This document shows positions 14,886 through 23,505 of a stretch of DNA of 46,346 nt, one piece after another. Source of the stretch: JAVKBW01 sp964352715 (GTDB taxonomy: Bacteria; Pseudomonadota; Alphaproteobacteria; UBA8366; Aestuariispiraceae); the NCBI GenBank assembly GCA_964352715.1, contig CAYGSU010000029.1, positions 1 through 46,346 of the forward strand. Direction: 5' to 3'. A program made the position numbers and the translations under genes. The notes under the pieces were generated by a model. It was not told the origin of the DNA. It saw only the letters and a list, made by a program, of their open reading frames with translations, and made no database searches. How positions within the stretch are numbered: position 1 is the stretch's first letter; each line of letters opens with the position of its first letter.

Positions 14886-15554
14886 CTAGCTGCGGTGCAG
14901 CCACCAGGCGGTTTCGTTGATCGAGAAGATCGGTTTGTAGTGTTTGATACGGCTTTGTTCGATGACTTTTGAAATCTGGTTGTCCAGCACGAGCACCTTG
15001 CCCTTGTATTCGACCAGCAGCACGGCGTGGCCGACCTGAAGGTTGAGATCCTGCAGAACCAGAATGCGCATCCGGTCGCTCGGCAGACCCAGATGCTGCA
15101 GTGACTTCATTTTCGCAATCGCATAATCCTCGCAATCGCCGGACCGGTGCAGAAACTGTTTCGGGGTCGCCCAATAGTCTTTCTTGCCGTAATTCACCGG
15201 GTCCAGAACATAGACCCATTTGTTCATGTAGGCATTGACGAGAGCGAGCTGTTCTAGCTCCGGCCGGTCGGCAATCTTGTTCAGGAAAATCCGCCATTTC
15301 GCCAGATGGCACTTCTGTACGGCGGATAACGTGCATTTCTGAAGCTCTTCCGGTTCCTCCGCCTCGTAACGTTCCAGAACGTCGGTCCATTTCTTGAACT
15401 TTTCCAGCTTCGCTGACCGCAATTCCACCGTGTCGAACACCCGCCAGGATTCGGATTTCGCTGCGGCGGCGGGCGTGCTGGTCGTCGCACCGGCGAGGAT
15501 GGTTGCGACCATCGCAGCAAAGGCAAAAAACCGAAACGGGGCAAATACCTGCAT
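14886..15554 (-). CDS. Transglutaminase-like cysteine protease (BTLCP/LapG-like), periplasmic
   Basis: 222 residues from ATG 15554, chosen because a clear signal peptide then starts the protein (hydrophobic 8-22, cleavage near the AAAA at 29-32). An in-frame upstream ATG at 15614 would add a 20-residue extension without homology. The catalytic triad of the bacterial transglutaminase-like cysteine peptidase family is present: C141 in 'SGDCEDYAIAK', H176 in 'QVGHAVLLV', D191 in 'VLDNQ'. LapG, the best-known member, cleaves the surface adhesin LapA and is held by the c-di-GMP receptor LapD. Here the neighbours are an EAL-like gene (same strand) and a divergent membrane HD-GYP-like gene. No giant adhesin is in the window. 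Confidence 0.88.
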   Translation of the reverse strand: MQVFAPFRFFAFAAMVATILAGATTSTPAAAAKSESWRVFDTVELRSAKLEKFKKWTDVLERYEAEEPEELQKCTLSAVQKCHLAKWRIFLNKIADRPELEQLALVNAYMNKWVYVLDPVNYGKKDYWATPKQFLHRSGDCEDYAIAKMKSLQHLGLPSDRMRILVLQDLNLQVGHAVLLVEYKGKVLVLDNQISKVIEQSRIKHYKPIFSINETAWWLHRS

Positions 15555-15737
15555 GGCGACGTGTTCCGTTATTGATGGTGTTTTATAGAGACGCAGGAAG
15601 CGGCAGCATGTCAACCGTACCGGAATACCGGTCGGGTTGGGCCTGCATGTCGTCTTGCGTTGAAAAGCGGGGAATCAGCGGCGTATAGTGCTTTAACATT
15701 GCGGCGGCTGCGGCGGCGTTTTGAAAAAGGGGACAGG

Positions 15738-17870
15738 GTGGCGGACTCCAAGAGCTCGGCGTTGAAAGAAATTGAAACGACCGGCAACCCGATTGTTAAG
15801 ATGCTGCTGACGGCTGCCGTGATCCTTGTCGCGGCTATTGTCGGCGGCATCGCTGTATTTCAGTTCATCGGCTCGGAACGCGAGCGCGAAATGACGCGCT
15901 GGCAGATCCGCATGGGCATCATCGCCGACAGCCGCTTCAACGAGATTGACAAATGGGTCGATGCGCAGCTGAAGGAATTGCGCGGCATTGCGTCAAACGA
16001 ATCCGTTCAGCTCTACATGACGATCTTGTACGACGCTGATGACGGGGCGGGTGGGGCTGCTTCCGCTGAAGCGGAATATCTCGGCAATCTGCTGGCGGTC
16101 GTGGCCGAACGAGCCGGTTTTCAGGCGGATAGCACGGCACCGCAGGTCAGCGCCAATATCGGCCGCAGCGGCAATGCCGGTCTGGCGCTGATCGACGCGA
16201 ACGGCCGGCTGGTCGTAGGGTCGCCCGGATCGCCGGCGGTCGAAGGGCCGCTGCTGGCCTTTGTCGCCAATGCGCCGAAGGGCAAACCGGCTGTATCGGA
16301 CATCTTCATCGGGCCGGGCGGCAAACCGACCATGGCGTTTCTTGCGCCGGTGTTCGAGTTGCAGAGCGACGAAAGCCCGGACTCGCAGGTCGCCATCATC
16401 CTCGGCGTCAAGGAGATCGACACAGCACTTTATCCGCTGTTGAAACAGCCCGGAAACATCGATGAAACAGCCGAAGCGATTCTGGTGCGCCAGCGTGACA
16501 GCGTCATCGAATACCTGTCGCCGCTGAAGGACGGTACCGAAGCGCTTGGCCTGAAACTGTCAGCCGATGCGCCCGATCTGGCCTCGGCCTTCGCCATCAG
16601 GAACCCGAACGGATTCGCCCTGCAGTACGACTATCTGGGCGAAGAGGTTCTGGTAACATCGCGCAAGTTCAGTCAGGTGCCCTGGACCCTGGTCTACAAG
16701 GTCAACACGTCGGAAGCGCTGGCGGAATCGGAACGCCGGCTGAATCAGATGGTTATCGCCTTTGCGCTGATCATCTTCCTGGTCGTCATCGGCGGGGCGG
16801 CCTTGTGGTATTATGGCTCGTCACGGCGGGCGACACAGGCGGCGGAACGCTTTGAAAAACTGGCGAACCGGTTTGAACGCCAGCGCAATTTCATGCATCT
16901 GGTTTCCGACAGCCAGCCGAACAGCATCGTGATCTATGACGAGGAAGGCCATTACCGCTGGTTCAACCAGGTGGCGCTCGACCTGTCCGGCCTGTCGCGC
17001 GCGGACCTGTTCGAAAAACACATCACCGGTGTCATCGGGCCAATCGAAGGCAAACGCATCGCGGCCTGGATCAAGGAATGCATCGAGGACCAGCAACGCA
17101 AATCCTACACCCATTCCATGCATATCGATGGCCGCGGTGAAATCGTCTACCGTTCCGACCTGATCTATCTGGAGGCGACCGAAACCGCCTCGCAGGCCGT
17201 ACTGATGGTAAGTCAGGATATTACCGAAAGCGTGCGGGAACGCGAACGCCGCGAAGAGGTGATGCGGCAACTGGTGGGCACGCTGGTTTCCGTGGTCGAT
17301 CAGCGCGATCCGTTCTCCGCCAATCATTCGGTGCGGGTGGGCGAGGTCGCCCGCGCCATCGCCGAGGATATGGAAATCGACCCGACGCTGATTGAAACCG
17401 CGTCGATTTCCGGCAGCCTGATGAATCTCGGCAAGATTACTGTTCCGTCCGAAGTCCTGACCAAACGGGAAAAACTGACGGAAGAAGAATTCAGAATGAT
17501 CCGCGATTCCGTTCTGGTCAGCGCCAAGCTGGTGGAAGGCGTCGATTTCGAAGGGCCGGTCTATCAGACGCTGCGGCAATTGCAGGAAAATGTTGACGGC
17601 AGCGGATCGCCTGATGGCCTGTCGGGCGAGCAAATTGTGATCACCGCGCGCATTGTTGCGCTGGCGAATGCCTTTGTCGGCATGGTTTCGGCCCGTGCCT
17701 GGCGCGATGGAATGCCGTTCGACAAGGCGGTCGACATCCTGCTGCAGGATGCCGGCAAGAAGTTCGATCGCCGGGCCGTTGTCGCCCTGGCAAACTATCT
17801 CGACAACCGCGGCGGTCGTGACGAATGGGCCGCGTTCGGTCAGCGGCCGGAGCCTGAAGACGGGGCGTAG
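15738..17870 (+). CDS. Membrane sensor with PAS and degenerate HD-GYP domain
   Basis: 710 residues from GTG 15738, preceded by AAAAAGGGGA; the longer frame from ATG 15660 adds 26 residues without support. Layout: transmembrane helix about 19-42, periplasmic Cache-like sensor about 45-330, second helix about 338-360, PAS about 385-495, HD-GYP-like domain about 510-690. In the HD-GYP part H530 (NHSVRV) remains, but the HD pair is M562-N563 ('SLMNLGKITVP'), HHE is Leu-Gln-Glu at 615-617, and GYP is Gly-Ser-Pro. Phosphodiesterase activity is therefore unlikely. It abuts hldE (the stop is followed at once by ATG) and is divergent from the LapG-like gene, so it may act as a signalling receptor or scaffold for envelope control. 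Confidence 0.85.
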   Translation: MADSKSSALKEIETTGNPIVKMLLTAAVILVAAIVGGIAVFQFIGSEREREMTRWQIRMGIIADSRFNEIDKWVDAQLKELRGIASNESVQLYMTILYDADDGAGGAASAEAEYLGNLLAVVAERAGFQADSTAPQVSANIGRSGNAGLALIDANGRLVVGSPGSPAVEGPLLAFVANAPKGKPAVSDIFIGPGGKPTMAFLAPVFELQSDESPDSQVAIILGVKEIDTALYPLLKQPGNIDETAEAILVRQRDSVIEYLSPLKDGTEALGLKLSADAPDLASAFAIRNPNGFALQYDYLGEEVLVTSRKFSQVPWTLVYKVNTSEALAESERRLNQMVIAFALIIFLVVIGGAALWYYGSSRRATQAAERFEKLANRFERQRNFMHLVSDSQPNSIVIYDEEGHYRWFNQVALDLSGLSRADLFEKHITGVIGPIEGKRIAAWIKECIEDQQRKSYTHSMHIDGRGEIVYRSDLIYLEATETASQAVLMVSQDITESVRERERREEVMRQLVGTLVSVVDQRDPFSANHSVRVGEVARAIAEDMEIDPTLIETASISGSLMNLGKITVPSEVLTKREKLTEEEFRMIRDSVLVSAKLVEGVDFEGPVYQTLRQLQENVDGSGSPDGLSGEQIVITARIVALANAFVGMVSARAWRDGMPFDKAVDILLQDAGKKFDRRAVVALANYLDNRGGRDEWAAFGQRPEPEDGA

Positions 17871-19349
17871 ATGACAATGATGCTTCCTGAAAAGACGGCG
17901 ATTGCCGACGCAATCGATCTGCTTCCCGCCGCCAGAATTCTCTGCATCGGCGATCTGATGCTGGACCGGTTCGTAAGAGGGTCGGTTGAACGGATTTCAC
18001 CGGAAGCGCCGATCCCGGTGCTTGCCGTAACGTCTGAAACCGAACTTGCCGGCGGGGCCGGCAATGTGGTTCACAATCTTTCGGTCCTGGGCGCGTCGGT
18101 GCATCTGATCGCCGCAACCGGCGACGATTCCGCCGGCGATACGCTGACCGGCCTGCTGGCGGATGAACCCGGCCTGTCGCTCGATCTGCTTCGTCTTGCC
18201 GGCCGGCCGACAACCGTCAAGACCCGGTTTCTCACCGGGGCGCAGCAGATGCTGCGGGCGGACCGGGAAGCGACCGGTTTGCTGGACGACGAAAAACAGG
18301 CCGAAGCCATGGCGCTGGTGCGCGCGAACCTGAAGGACAAGGGCGCAGTTATCCTGTCCGACTACGGCAAGGGGTTCCTGTCCGACGCATTGATCGCCGA
18401 TATCATCGAGGCCGCGCGCGAGGCGGGCATACCGGTCTTCGTCGACCCCAAGGGCAAGGACTTCAACAAGTATCGCGGCGCGACCGTGACGACGCCGAAC
18501 CGTGTCGAACTGGCGCTTGCATCTGGCCTGCCGACCGGAACGGATACGGAAATTGAATCCGCCGCACATCGCATCATGGATTCCTGCGGCATCGACAACG
18601 TGCTGGCGACGCGCAGCGAACAGGGTATGACCCTGGTGCAGGAACATGAAAGCCTGCATATCGCCGCCCAGACCCGCGAAGTGTTCGATGTCGCCGGCGC
18701 CGGCGATACGGTGATTGCGGTCATGGCGGCGGCGGTTGCCGCAGGTTGCGATTATGCGATGGCCGCAGTGCTTTCCAATCTGGCCGGTGGCGTGGTGGTC
18801 GGCAAGACCGGCACGGCAACCGTCCGGCGCGGTGAACTGGCGGCAGCGGTCTGGACCGGCGAAACCGGGCAGCGAGAAAAGATCGTATCTATTGATGCGG
18901 CGAAGGCACGGGTCGATCTGTGGCGCAAGGCCGGGTTCCGCATCGGATTCACCAATGGCTGTTTCGACCTGATCCATCCGGGCCATGTTTCATTGCTGGA
19001 ACAGGCGCGTCACCAGTGCGACCGGCTGGTGGTCGGCCTGAACAGCGATGCGTCGGTCAAGCGCCTGAAGGGTGATGAACGACCGATCCAGGATCAGCCC
19101 AGCCGCTGCGCCGTGCTGGGGGCGATGGCGTCGGTTGATCTTGTTGTCGTGTTCGATGAGGACACGCCGGAATCGCTGATCCGGACAGTGCGGCCGGACG
19201 TTCTGGTGAAAGGCGCGGACTACACGGTGGAAACCGTGGTCGGCGCGTCGGATGTCAAATCATGGGGTGGCGAAGTGTTCCTGGCGACCCTCGTCGATGG
19301 CCAGTCAACGACCCGCATGGCCGGAAAAATTTCCGGCAGGAAAACGTGA
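17871..19349 (+). CDS. hldE: Bifunctional heptose-7-phosphate kinase / heptose-1-phosphate adenylyltransferase
   Basis: 492 residues with both HldE halves. The ribokinase-like kinase (about 1-325) shows 'GGAGNVVHNLSVLG' and the catalytic 'DVAGAGDT' with D279. The nucleotidyltransferase (about 345-492) shows 'FTNGCFDLIHPGH' with the HxGH motif at 369-372. It makes ADP-glycero-manno-heptose for the LPS inner core, in the cytoplasm. The ATG immediately follows the TAG of the HD-GYP-like gene, so expression is likely coupled; two further Met codons nearby (residues 3 and 4) are alternative starts. The waaA/lpxK group for the same pathway lies about 16 kb downstream. Confidence 0.97.
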   Translation: MTMMLPEKTAIADAIDLLPAARILCIGDLMLDRFVRGSVERISPEAPIPVLAVTSETELAGGAGNVVHNLSVLGASVHLIAATGDDSAGDTLTGLLADEPGLSLDLLRLAGRPTTVKTRFLTGAQQMLRADREATGLLDDEKQAEAMALVRANLKDKGAVILSDYGKGFLSDALIADIIEAAREAGIPVFVDPKGKDFNKYRGATVTTPNRVELALASGLPTGTDTEIESAAHRIMDSCGIDNVLATRSEQGMTLVQEHESLHIAAQTREVFDVAGAGDTVIAVMAAAVAAGCDYAMAAVLSNLAGGVVVGKTGTATVRRGELAAAVWTGETGQREKIVSIDAAKARVDLWRKAGFRIGFTNGCFDLIHPGHVSLLEQARHQCDRLVVGLNSDASVKRLKGDERPIQDQPSRCAVLGAMASVDLVVVFDEDTPESLIRTVRPDVLVKGADYTVETVVGASDVKSWGGEVFLATLVDGQSTTRMAGKISGRKT

Positions 19350-19356
19350 CAGACCG

Positions 19357-20187
19357 ATGGATGCCGCCGATCTGAAGCGGATGAAACTGTACCAGAACCC
19401 GGAACGGGTTTTCGGCAGTTTGCGGCATGTCGGTATTGATCCGGATGGGCCGTTGACCGTTACCGATCTGGCGACATTCGACCAGTATCATTACTTCGGC
19501 GCGGCGGCGGTACATGAAGCCATAGAGGCGCTGGGTCTTGCCGACGGCCAGCAGGTGCTCGATGTCGGGGCCGGCCTTGGCGGACCGGCGCGGCTTATGG
19601 CGGATACCGCCGGCTGTTCGGTGACTGCTATCGAGTTGCAACCCGATTTGTTCGAAATCTCCCGGATGCTGACGGAAAAGTGTGGCCTTTCCGAAAAGGT
19701 GACGCATCTGAACGGCGACGTCCTGGCGCAGGATTTTTCCGGCGAAGGGTTCGACGCCGCCGTAAGCTGGCTGGTGTTTCTGCATATTGCAGACCGGGCG
19801 ACCCTGTTTTCGGTGCTGCATGCGGCACTGCGTCCGGGCGGCCGGTTCTATTTTGAAGACTATGTGGCGCTCGGCCCACTGACGGAAGCGGAGAAGAAAA
19901 CCCTGGCGGACGATGTCTACTGCCCTTACTTGCCCGATCTCGACCGGTATGTCGCGGATCTGGAGGCGGCCGGGTTTGTCGATATCGAAACCAGGGACAT
20001 GACCCCCGACTGGATTCCGTTCGTGCGGACACGCCGCGATGATTTCAAGGCCCGGTTGCAGGCGAACGCCGAAGCGATGGGTGAAGAAACCGCCCGGGCC
20101 CAGGCCGCCTTTTTCGATACCGTGGCCGGCCTGTTCGATGGCGGCAATCTCGGCGGGTTACGGGTAACCGGTCGGAAACCGGATTGA
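19357..20187 (+). CDS. Class I SAM-dependent methyltransferase
   Basis: 276 residues from ATG 19357, 7 bases after hldE; a longer in-frame start at 19252 lies wholly inside hldE. Motif I is 'VLDVGAGLGGPARL' (67-80), the acidic ribose-binding residue is in 'TAIELQ' (about 92-97), and motif post-I is 'VTHLNGDVLAQDF'. The DQYHYFG entry and the 'FYFEDYVALGPLTEAE' region resemble sarcosine/dimethylglycine or phosphoethanolamine N-methyltransferases (UbiE/gTMT-like), so a small-molecule acceptor is likely. The acceptor cannot be named. It is probably co-transcribed with hldE. Confidence 0.85.
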   Translation: MDAADLKRMKLYQNPERVFGSLRHVGIDPDGPLTVTDLATFDQYHYFGAAAVHEAIEALGLADGQQVLDVGAGLGGPARLMADTAGCSVTAIELQPDLFEISRMLTEKCGLSEKVTHLNGDVLAQDFSGEGFDAAVSWLVFLHIADRATLFSVLHAALRPGGRFYFEDYVALGPLTEAEKKTLADDVYCPYLPDLDRYVADLEAAGFVDIETRDMTPDWIPFVRTRRDDFKARLQANAEAMGEETARAQAAFFDTVAGLFDGGNLGGLRVTGRKPD

Positions 20188-20218
20188 ATTTCCAACGTGA
20201 CAGTGAAGCACGACGGAG

Positions 20219-20731
20219 TCAGACGGGGTTTCTCGCGAAGGCATTCAACTCTTGTGGGGACCGGATATGAATGACGCGTTTCGTCTGTTGCCTTGCGGCT
20301 AAAGCGGCAAGAAGCTTCGGCCGCATGTGCCGATGCAGCCACCAGATCATCCGGTACAGCTTGATCGTTACCGGCAGCATCGGGCATCCGGCGGGGCCGT
20401 CGCTTCTGCCGAAAAGGATCGACGCGACCTGGCGTTTCGTCGCCCACCACAGATGAACCGGCAGAGGATGATCGACAAACACGATTGTATCCGCCGCATC
20501 GATGCGTTTCAGCAGGTGCTCCCACGGGCCGACGCCGTCGATCAGCCAGCGCGGGGTCGACAGCAAGTTGTCATGCGTGCCTTCAAAATCAGCTGCCGGT
20601 GTCGCCACCCATCCGGGTTGCCAGATCAGTGTGTCGAGTTCGGTGTAGGGTAGGCCATGCAGGGTGCAAATCGCCCGGCTGACGGTCGACTTCCCGCCGC
20701 CTGCATTGCCGATAACTGCCACGCGTGTCAT
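20219..20731 (-). CDS. P-loop NTPase, adenylate-kinase/topology-modulation-like
   Basis: 170 residues. The Walker A loop 'GNAGGGKST' is at residues 8-16. The following 'LPYTELDTLIWQPGW', 'LIDGVGPW' and 'DTIVFVDHPLPVHLWW' blocks match the FlaR/'topology modulation protein' branch of nucleoside-kinase-like NTPases, small proteins with a presumed nucleotide or small-molecule phosphotransferase role. Biological function is not established. It lies 24 bases downstream of mmcB on the same strand and is probably co-transcribed. Confidence 0.8.
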   Translation of the reverse strand: MTRVAVIGNAGGGKSTVSRAICTLHGLPYTELDTLIWQPGWVATPAADFEGTHDNLLSTPRWLIDGVGPWEHLLKRIDAADTIVFVDHPLPVHLWWATKRQVASILFGRSDGPAGCPMLPVTIKLYRMIWWLHRHMRPKLLAALAARQQTKRVIHIRSPQELNAFARNPV

Positions 20732-20755
20732 GCCGTTTCCCTTTGCTGTTTATGG

Positions 20756-21208
20756 TCAGTCCAGCGGCGTCGCCCGCAAGGCCGCCAGCCTTGAAAACCG
20801 CAGGGTCAGCGCCTTGCGGCGGCTGCCGTTCATGTCGCCGTGGGTGGCGTCGCGCAGAATGCCCGCGCCATAGGCGTCGGCGGTGATCAGGCCGGTATCG
20901 GCAGGAATGATCTCGATCGGGAAATCGACGGGGGTGGCGAAATAAAACCGGTCGCAGAACGGCAGATAGTCCTGCCACTTCGTATCGCCGCGAAAGTCCG
21001 CCACCGAAACCTTGACCTCGACAATCGTGAACAGGCCCTTGCGGTCGAGCGCGATGACGTCGACCCGGCGGCCGTTCTTCAATTTAAGCTCTGTCAGGCA
21101 GGGCTGGTCCATGTTCACGAACAGCCGGCAGACGCCGCGTGTTACCGCGCGGGTCTTCTCCGCCGCCGCCTGGTTTTCCGGATCAATTGCATCAAATTCG
21201 GCAGACAT
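20756..21208 (-). CDS. mmcB: MmcB family DNA repair protein
   Basis: 150 residues, the usual size. The sequence has the PD-(D/E)xK-like core: 'GRRVDVIALDRKGLFTIVEVKVS' in two parts (about 46-68; Asp50 and the E-x-K of 'VEVK'), then 'DFRGDTKWQDYLPFCDRFYFA' around 70-91, characteristic of the MmcB (formerly DUF1052) family. In Caulobacter this protein contributes to mitomycin C tolerance with the ImuABC mutagenesis system and is SOS-induced. I looked for the alphaproteobacterial LexA box (GTTC-N7-GTTC) upstream and did not see one. It heads a two-gene minus-strand unit. Confidence 0.9.
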   Translation of the reverse strand: MSAEFDAIDPENQAAAEKTRAVTRGVCRLFVNMDQPCLTELKLKNGRRVDVIALDRKGLFTIVEVKVSVADFRGDTKWQDYLPFCDRFYFATPVDFPIEIIPADTGLITADAYGAGILRDATHGDMNGSRRKALTLRFSRLAALRATPLD

Positions 21209-21308
21209 ATGGTTTTCCCGGTATAATCCCGCGTAGTATAAATCTGTACCGACGGGGGTGGTAGGATTCAGGTTTCATCGTGACTGGATTCAGATTGGAG
21301 AACAAATC

Positions 21309-22130
21309 ATGGTCAAGAAAATAGGCATCGGGCTGTTTGTGCTGCTGCTGATAATCGCTGGGGGTCTTTACTACGTTTTCAGCAATCTGGACGAACTGGT
21401 GCGCAGTGCGGTCGAAGAGGCCGGCACCCGGGTCACCAGCGTGGATGTCACGCTGGGCGTGGTCAAGATTGAACTCGGCGACGCCAAAGCCGGCATGAGC
21501 AACCTCAATGTGGCAAACCCGGTCGGCTTCAAAACCGACTACGCCTTCAATCTCGGCGATATCAAGGTATCGCTCGACAGCGCGTCGATCGGCCAGAACC
21601 CGATTGTGGTGAAGGAAGTGATCATCACCGATCCGCGTGTGATTTACGAAATGGGCAATGGCCTGTCGAATGTCGAGACGATCCAGGCGAATGTCGATCA
21701 GTTCATCAAGGAGAATGTCGGCGAATCGAGCAGCGCTTCTTCCGAATCAACGGGCGACGAACAGAAGCTCGTGATCAACGATCTGTATATCCGCGGCGCG
21801 GAAGTCAGCGTCAGCCATCCCCTGCTTGAAGGTGAAAAGGTCGGCACCACCGTGCCTGAAATTCATCTGACCGATATTGGCAAGGGCGAAGGCGGCGCGA
21901 CGCCGGCAGAAGTCGCCGGCACGGTTATCGACCAGCTTCTCGGCAGTGTCGGCACGGCGGTCGGCAAGATCGATATCGAAGGCCTGACCAAGGACGCGCA
22001 GAAAGCGCTTGAAGGCGTGGCAGGCGAGGCGGCCGGCGCGGTTGAAGGCGTTTCAGGCGGCGCGGGTGAGGCTGTCGGCGGTGCAGCCGAAGAGGCGGGC
22101 AGCGCCCTGAAAGGGCTGCTCGGCGACTGA
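21309..22130 (+). CDS. AsmA-like membrane-anchored protein with Ala/Gly-rich tail
   Basis: 273 residues from ATG 21309, preceded by TTGGAGA (a longer in-frame start at 21258 precedes this ribosome site). An N-terminal membrane anchor (about 5-24) is followed by 'GTRVTSVDVTLGVVKIELGDAKAGMSNLNVANP' in two blocks, the beta-rich pattern of AsmA/DUF748-type periplasmic proteins related to VPS13-like lipid-transfer folds. The last 50 residues are an Ala/Gly/Glu amphipathic repeat (EGVAGEAAGAVEGV type), resembling the small lipoprotein at 12332. A TATAAT hexamer lies at 21222-21227, without a convincing -35. It stands alone and ends in a strong terminator. The role is probably in the envelope. Confidence 0.7.
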   Translation: MVKKIGIGLFVLLLIIAGGLYYVFSNLDELVRSAVEEAGTRVTSVDVTLGVVKIELGDAKAGMSNLNVANPVGFKTDYAFNLGDIKVSLDSASIGQNPIVVKEVIITDPRVIYEMGNGLSNVETIQANVDQFIKENVGESSSASSESTGDEQKLVINDLYIRGAEVSVSHPLLEGEKVGTTVPEIHLTDIGKGEGGATPAEVAGTVIDQLLGSVGTAVGKIDIEGLTKDAQKALEGVAGEAAGAVEGVSGGAGEAVGGAAEEAGSALKGLLGD

Positions 22131-22150
22131 TCGGTACACATACGGGAATC

Positions 22151-22177
22151 GGCCGGCCTTCGCGCCGGCCTTTTCTT
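22151..22177 (+). terminator. Rho-independent terminator after the AsmA-like gene
   Basis: A 7-bp stem (GGCCGGC 22151-22157 with GCCGGCC 22164-22170, loop CTTCGC) is followed by TTTTCTT. It begins 20 bases after the stop of the AsmA-like gene and lies between converging genes; the T tract is only on the + strand. Confidence 0.85.
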
Positions 22178-22204
22178 GCGCGGACGAAACGCCGGTTCCG
22201 CCAG

Positions 22205-23404
22205 TCAGTAAGCACCGCGTGGCATGATGCCGTCTTCACGATCGATGCCCAGCCGGTCGGCCAGAATGCGTAAAGATGAATACAGATCGCCTCGCCGCAC
22301 GCTGGCCCATTGCAGAAATCGTTCGCTCTGTAGCGAAAAGGCGGACCGTCCGTGCAGGATGCGGTGGTTGTCGAAAATTGCGATATCGCCGGGCTGCAGA
22401 CGGCGGGCGATGATATAGCGCGGGTCGGCGGACAATTCGACAAGACGCCGATAAGCCCGGTAATAGGGTTCGATCTGGTCGGGCGGCAGTGACAGCGGCG
22501 CGGCGACCCGGTCGTTGAACCGGATGCCAACGACGTCGCCGAACTCATCCAGCGCGATCATCGGAAACGCCGCCGATACGTCGACGTCGCCCTCGAAGTG
22601 CCGCCGCCAGGACTGGCGGTTGTTCACCAGCGCCTCGAATCCCTCCGGGTCTTCCCCGCGCAGGATGGTCGCGATCTTGAAGCCGTCGAGAAACTGCGAT
22701 TGGCCGCCCCGTTCCGGGTCGACCTGAACGGAATGAAAAATCAGGATACCGGAAGGCGTTGCCCGGTACGGCTCGTCGGTATGCAGCGGCAGGGCTTCGA
22801 ACGAATTGCCGATCCCCCGTTTGGTCGGGTCGATTTTCAGGTCCTGAATGCGGCCGAAATTGCTTTCCTGCAGATGCCCGAACCGGGTGGCGAAAGGCTC
22901 CAGCACACCGTTTTCGGAAGACCCGCCGGTCACAAAGCAAATCCCGTAATCGCGCACATGACGCAGCACGTCGAACAAACCCCGATCAGTCGCGGCGATG
23001 TCAGACGCTATGGTCGGCGGCGATTGCAGAACGGCGTTATCCCACAGAACCGGCAGACGACGGGCGCGCTTGCGGGCAGCGTCGGTATCGTAGGCATGGC
23101 TGAAGAGCCACCCGGCATCGTACCGGCTTTCATGCCCGTCGCCGCCCCACACGATTGCCAGGGTTTGTGGTGTTTCCGACGTCGCGGAAGCCGGTTCGAT
23201 ATCAAGCGGAAAATCCGTCAGGCGCGATGTCCGCCGGCCGATCACCGGCTCGCCGCATTTTTCGCATCGGCAGTTGTCGCGCAACCAGACAGAGTGGAAA
23301 CTGCTTTTCGAGCCATCAGCCCAGGCGATTCTAATCGTGGCGCCAGCGTGGTCAACGGTGACGATTCTAGGATCGGATGAAGCGGCAACAGGTACGGTAT
23401 CCAT
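22205..23404 (-). CDS. Gamma-butyrobetaine-dioxygenase-like Fe(II)/2-oxoglutarate oxygenase
   Basis: 399 residues. The N-terminal domain (about 15-100) carries a zinc site like that of human BBOX1: C45, C47, C50 in 'LRDNCRCEKCG' and H91 in 'GGDGHESRY'. The TauD/TfdA catalytic domain has the iron facial triad H208-T-D210 ('LHTDEPY') and H351 ('FDNHRILHGR'), with R353 two residues after it likely binding 2-oxoglutarate. This two-domain layout is that of gamma-butyrobetaine and trimethyllysine dioxygenases, so carnitine formation or hydroxylation of a similar trimethylammonium compound is likely. It is divergent from an SDR gene 101 bases away. Confidence 0.9.
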   Translation of the reverse strand: MDTVPVAASSDPRIVTVDHAGATIRIAWADGSKSSFHSVWLRDNCRCEKCGEPVIGRRTSRLTDFPLDIEPASATSETPQTLAIVWGGDGHESRYDAGWLFSHAYDTDAARKRARRLPVLWDNAVLQSPPTIASDIAATDRGLFDVLRHVRDYGICFVTGGSSENGVLEPFATRFGHLQESNFGRIQDLKIDPTKRGIGNSFEALPLHTDEPYRATPSGILIFHSVQVDPERGGQSQFLDGFKIATILRGEDPEGFEALVNNRQSWRRHFEGDVDVSAAFPMIALDEFGDVVGIRFNDRVAAPLSLPPDQIEPYYRAYRRLVELSADPRYIIARRLQPGDIAIFDNHRILHGRSAFSLQSERFLQWASVRRGDLYSSLRILADRLGIDREDGIMPRGAY

Positions 23405-23505
23405 CGTATTTCCTTCGATGCATTTGCGTCAGCATACAAATACCATAGGATCAGGTTGCAATTTTCGCCAAGTCCAAATCACAGGAATCATAGTCGGGAG
23501 CGAAT

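Noticed and set aside
21209..21308. LexA box upstream of mmcB
   Set aside because: No GTTC-N7-GTTC or GAAC-N7-GAAC in the intergenic region.
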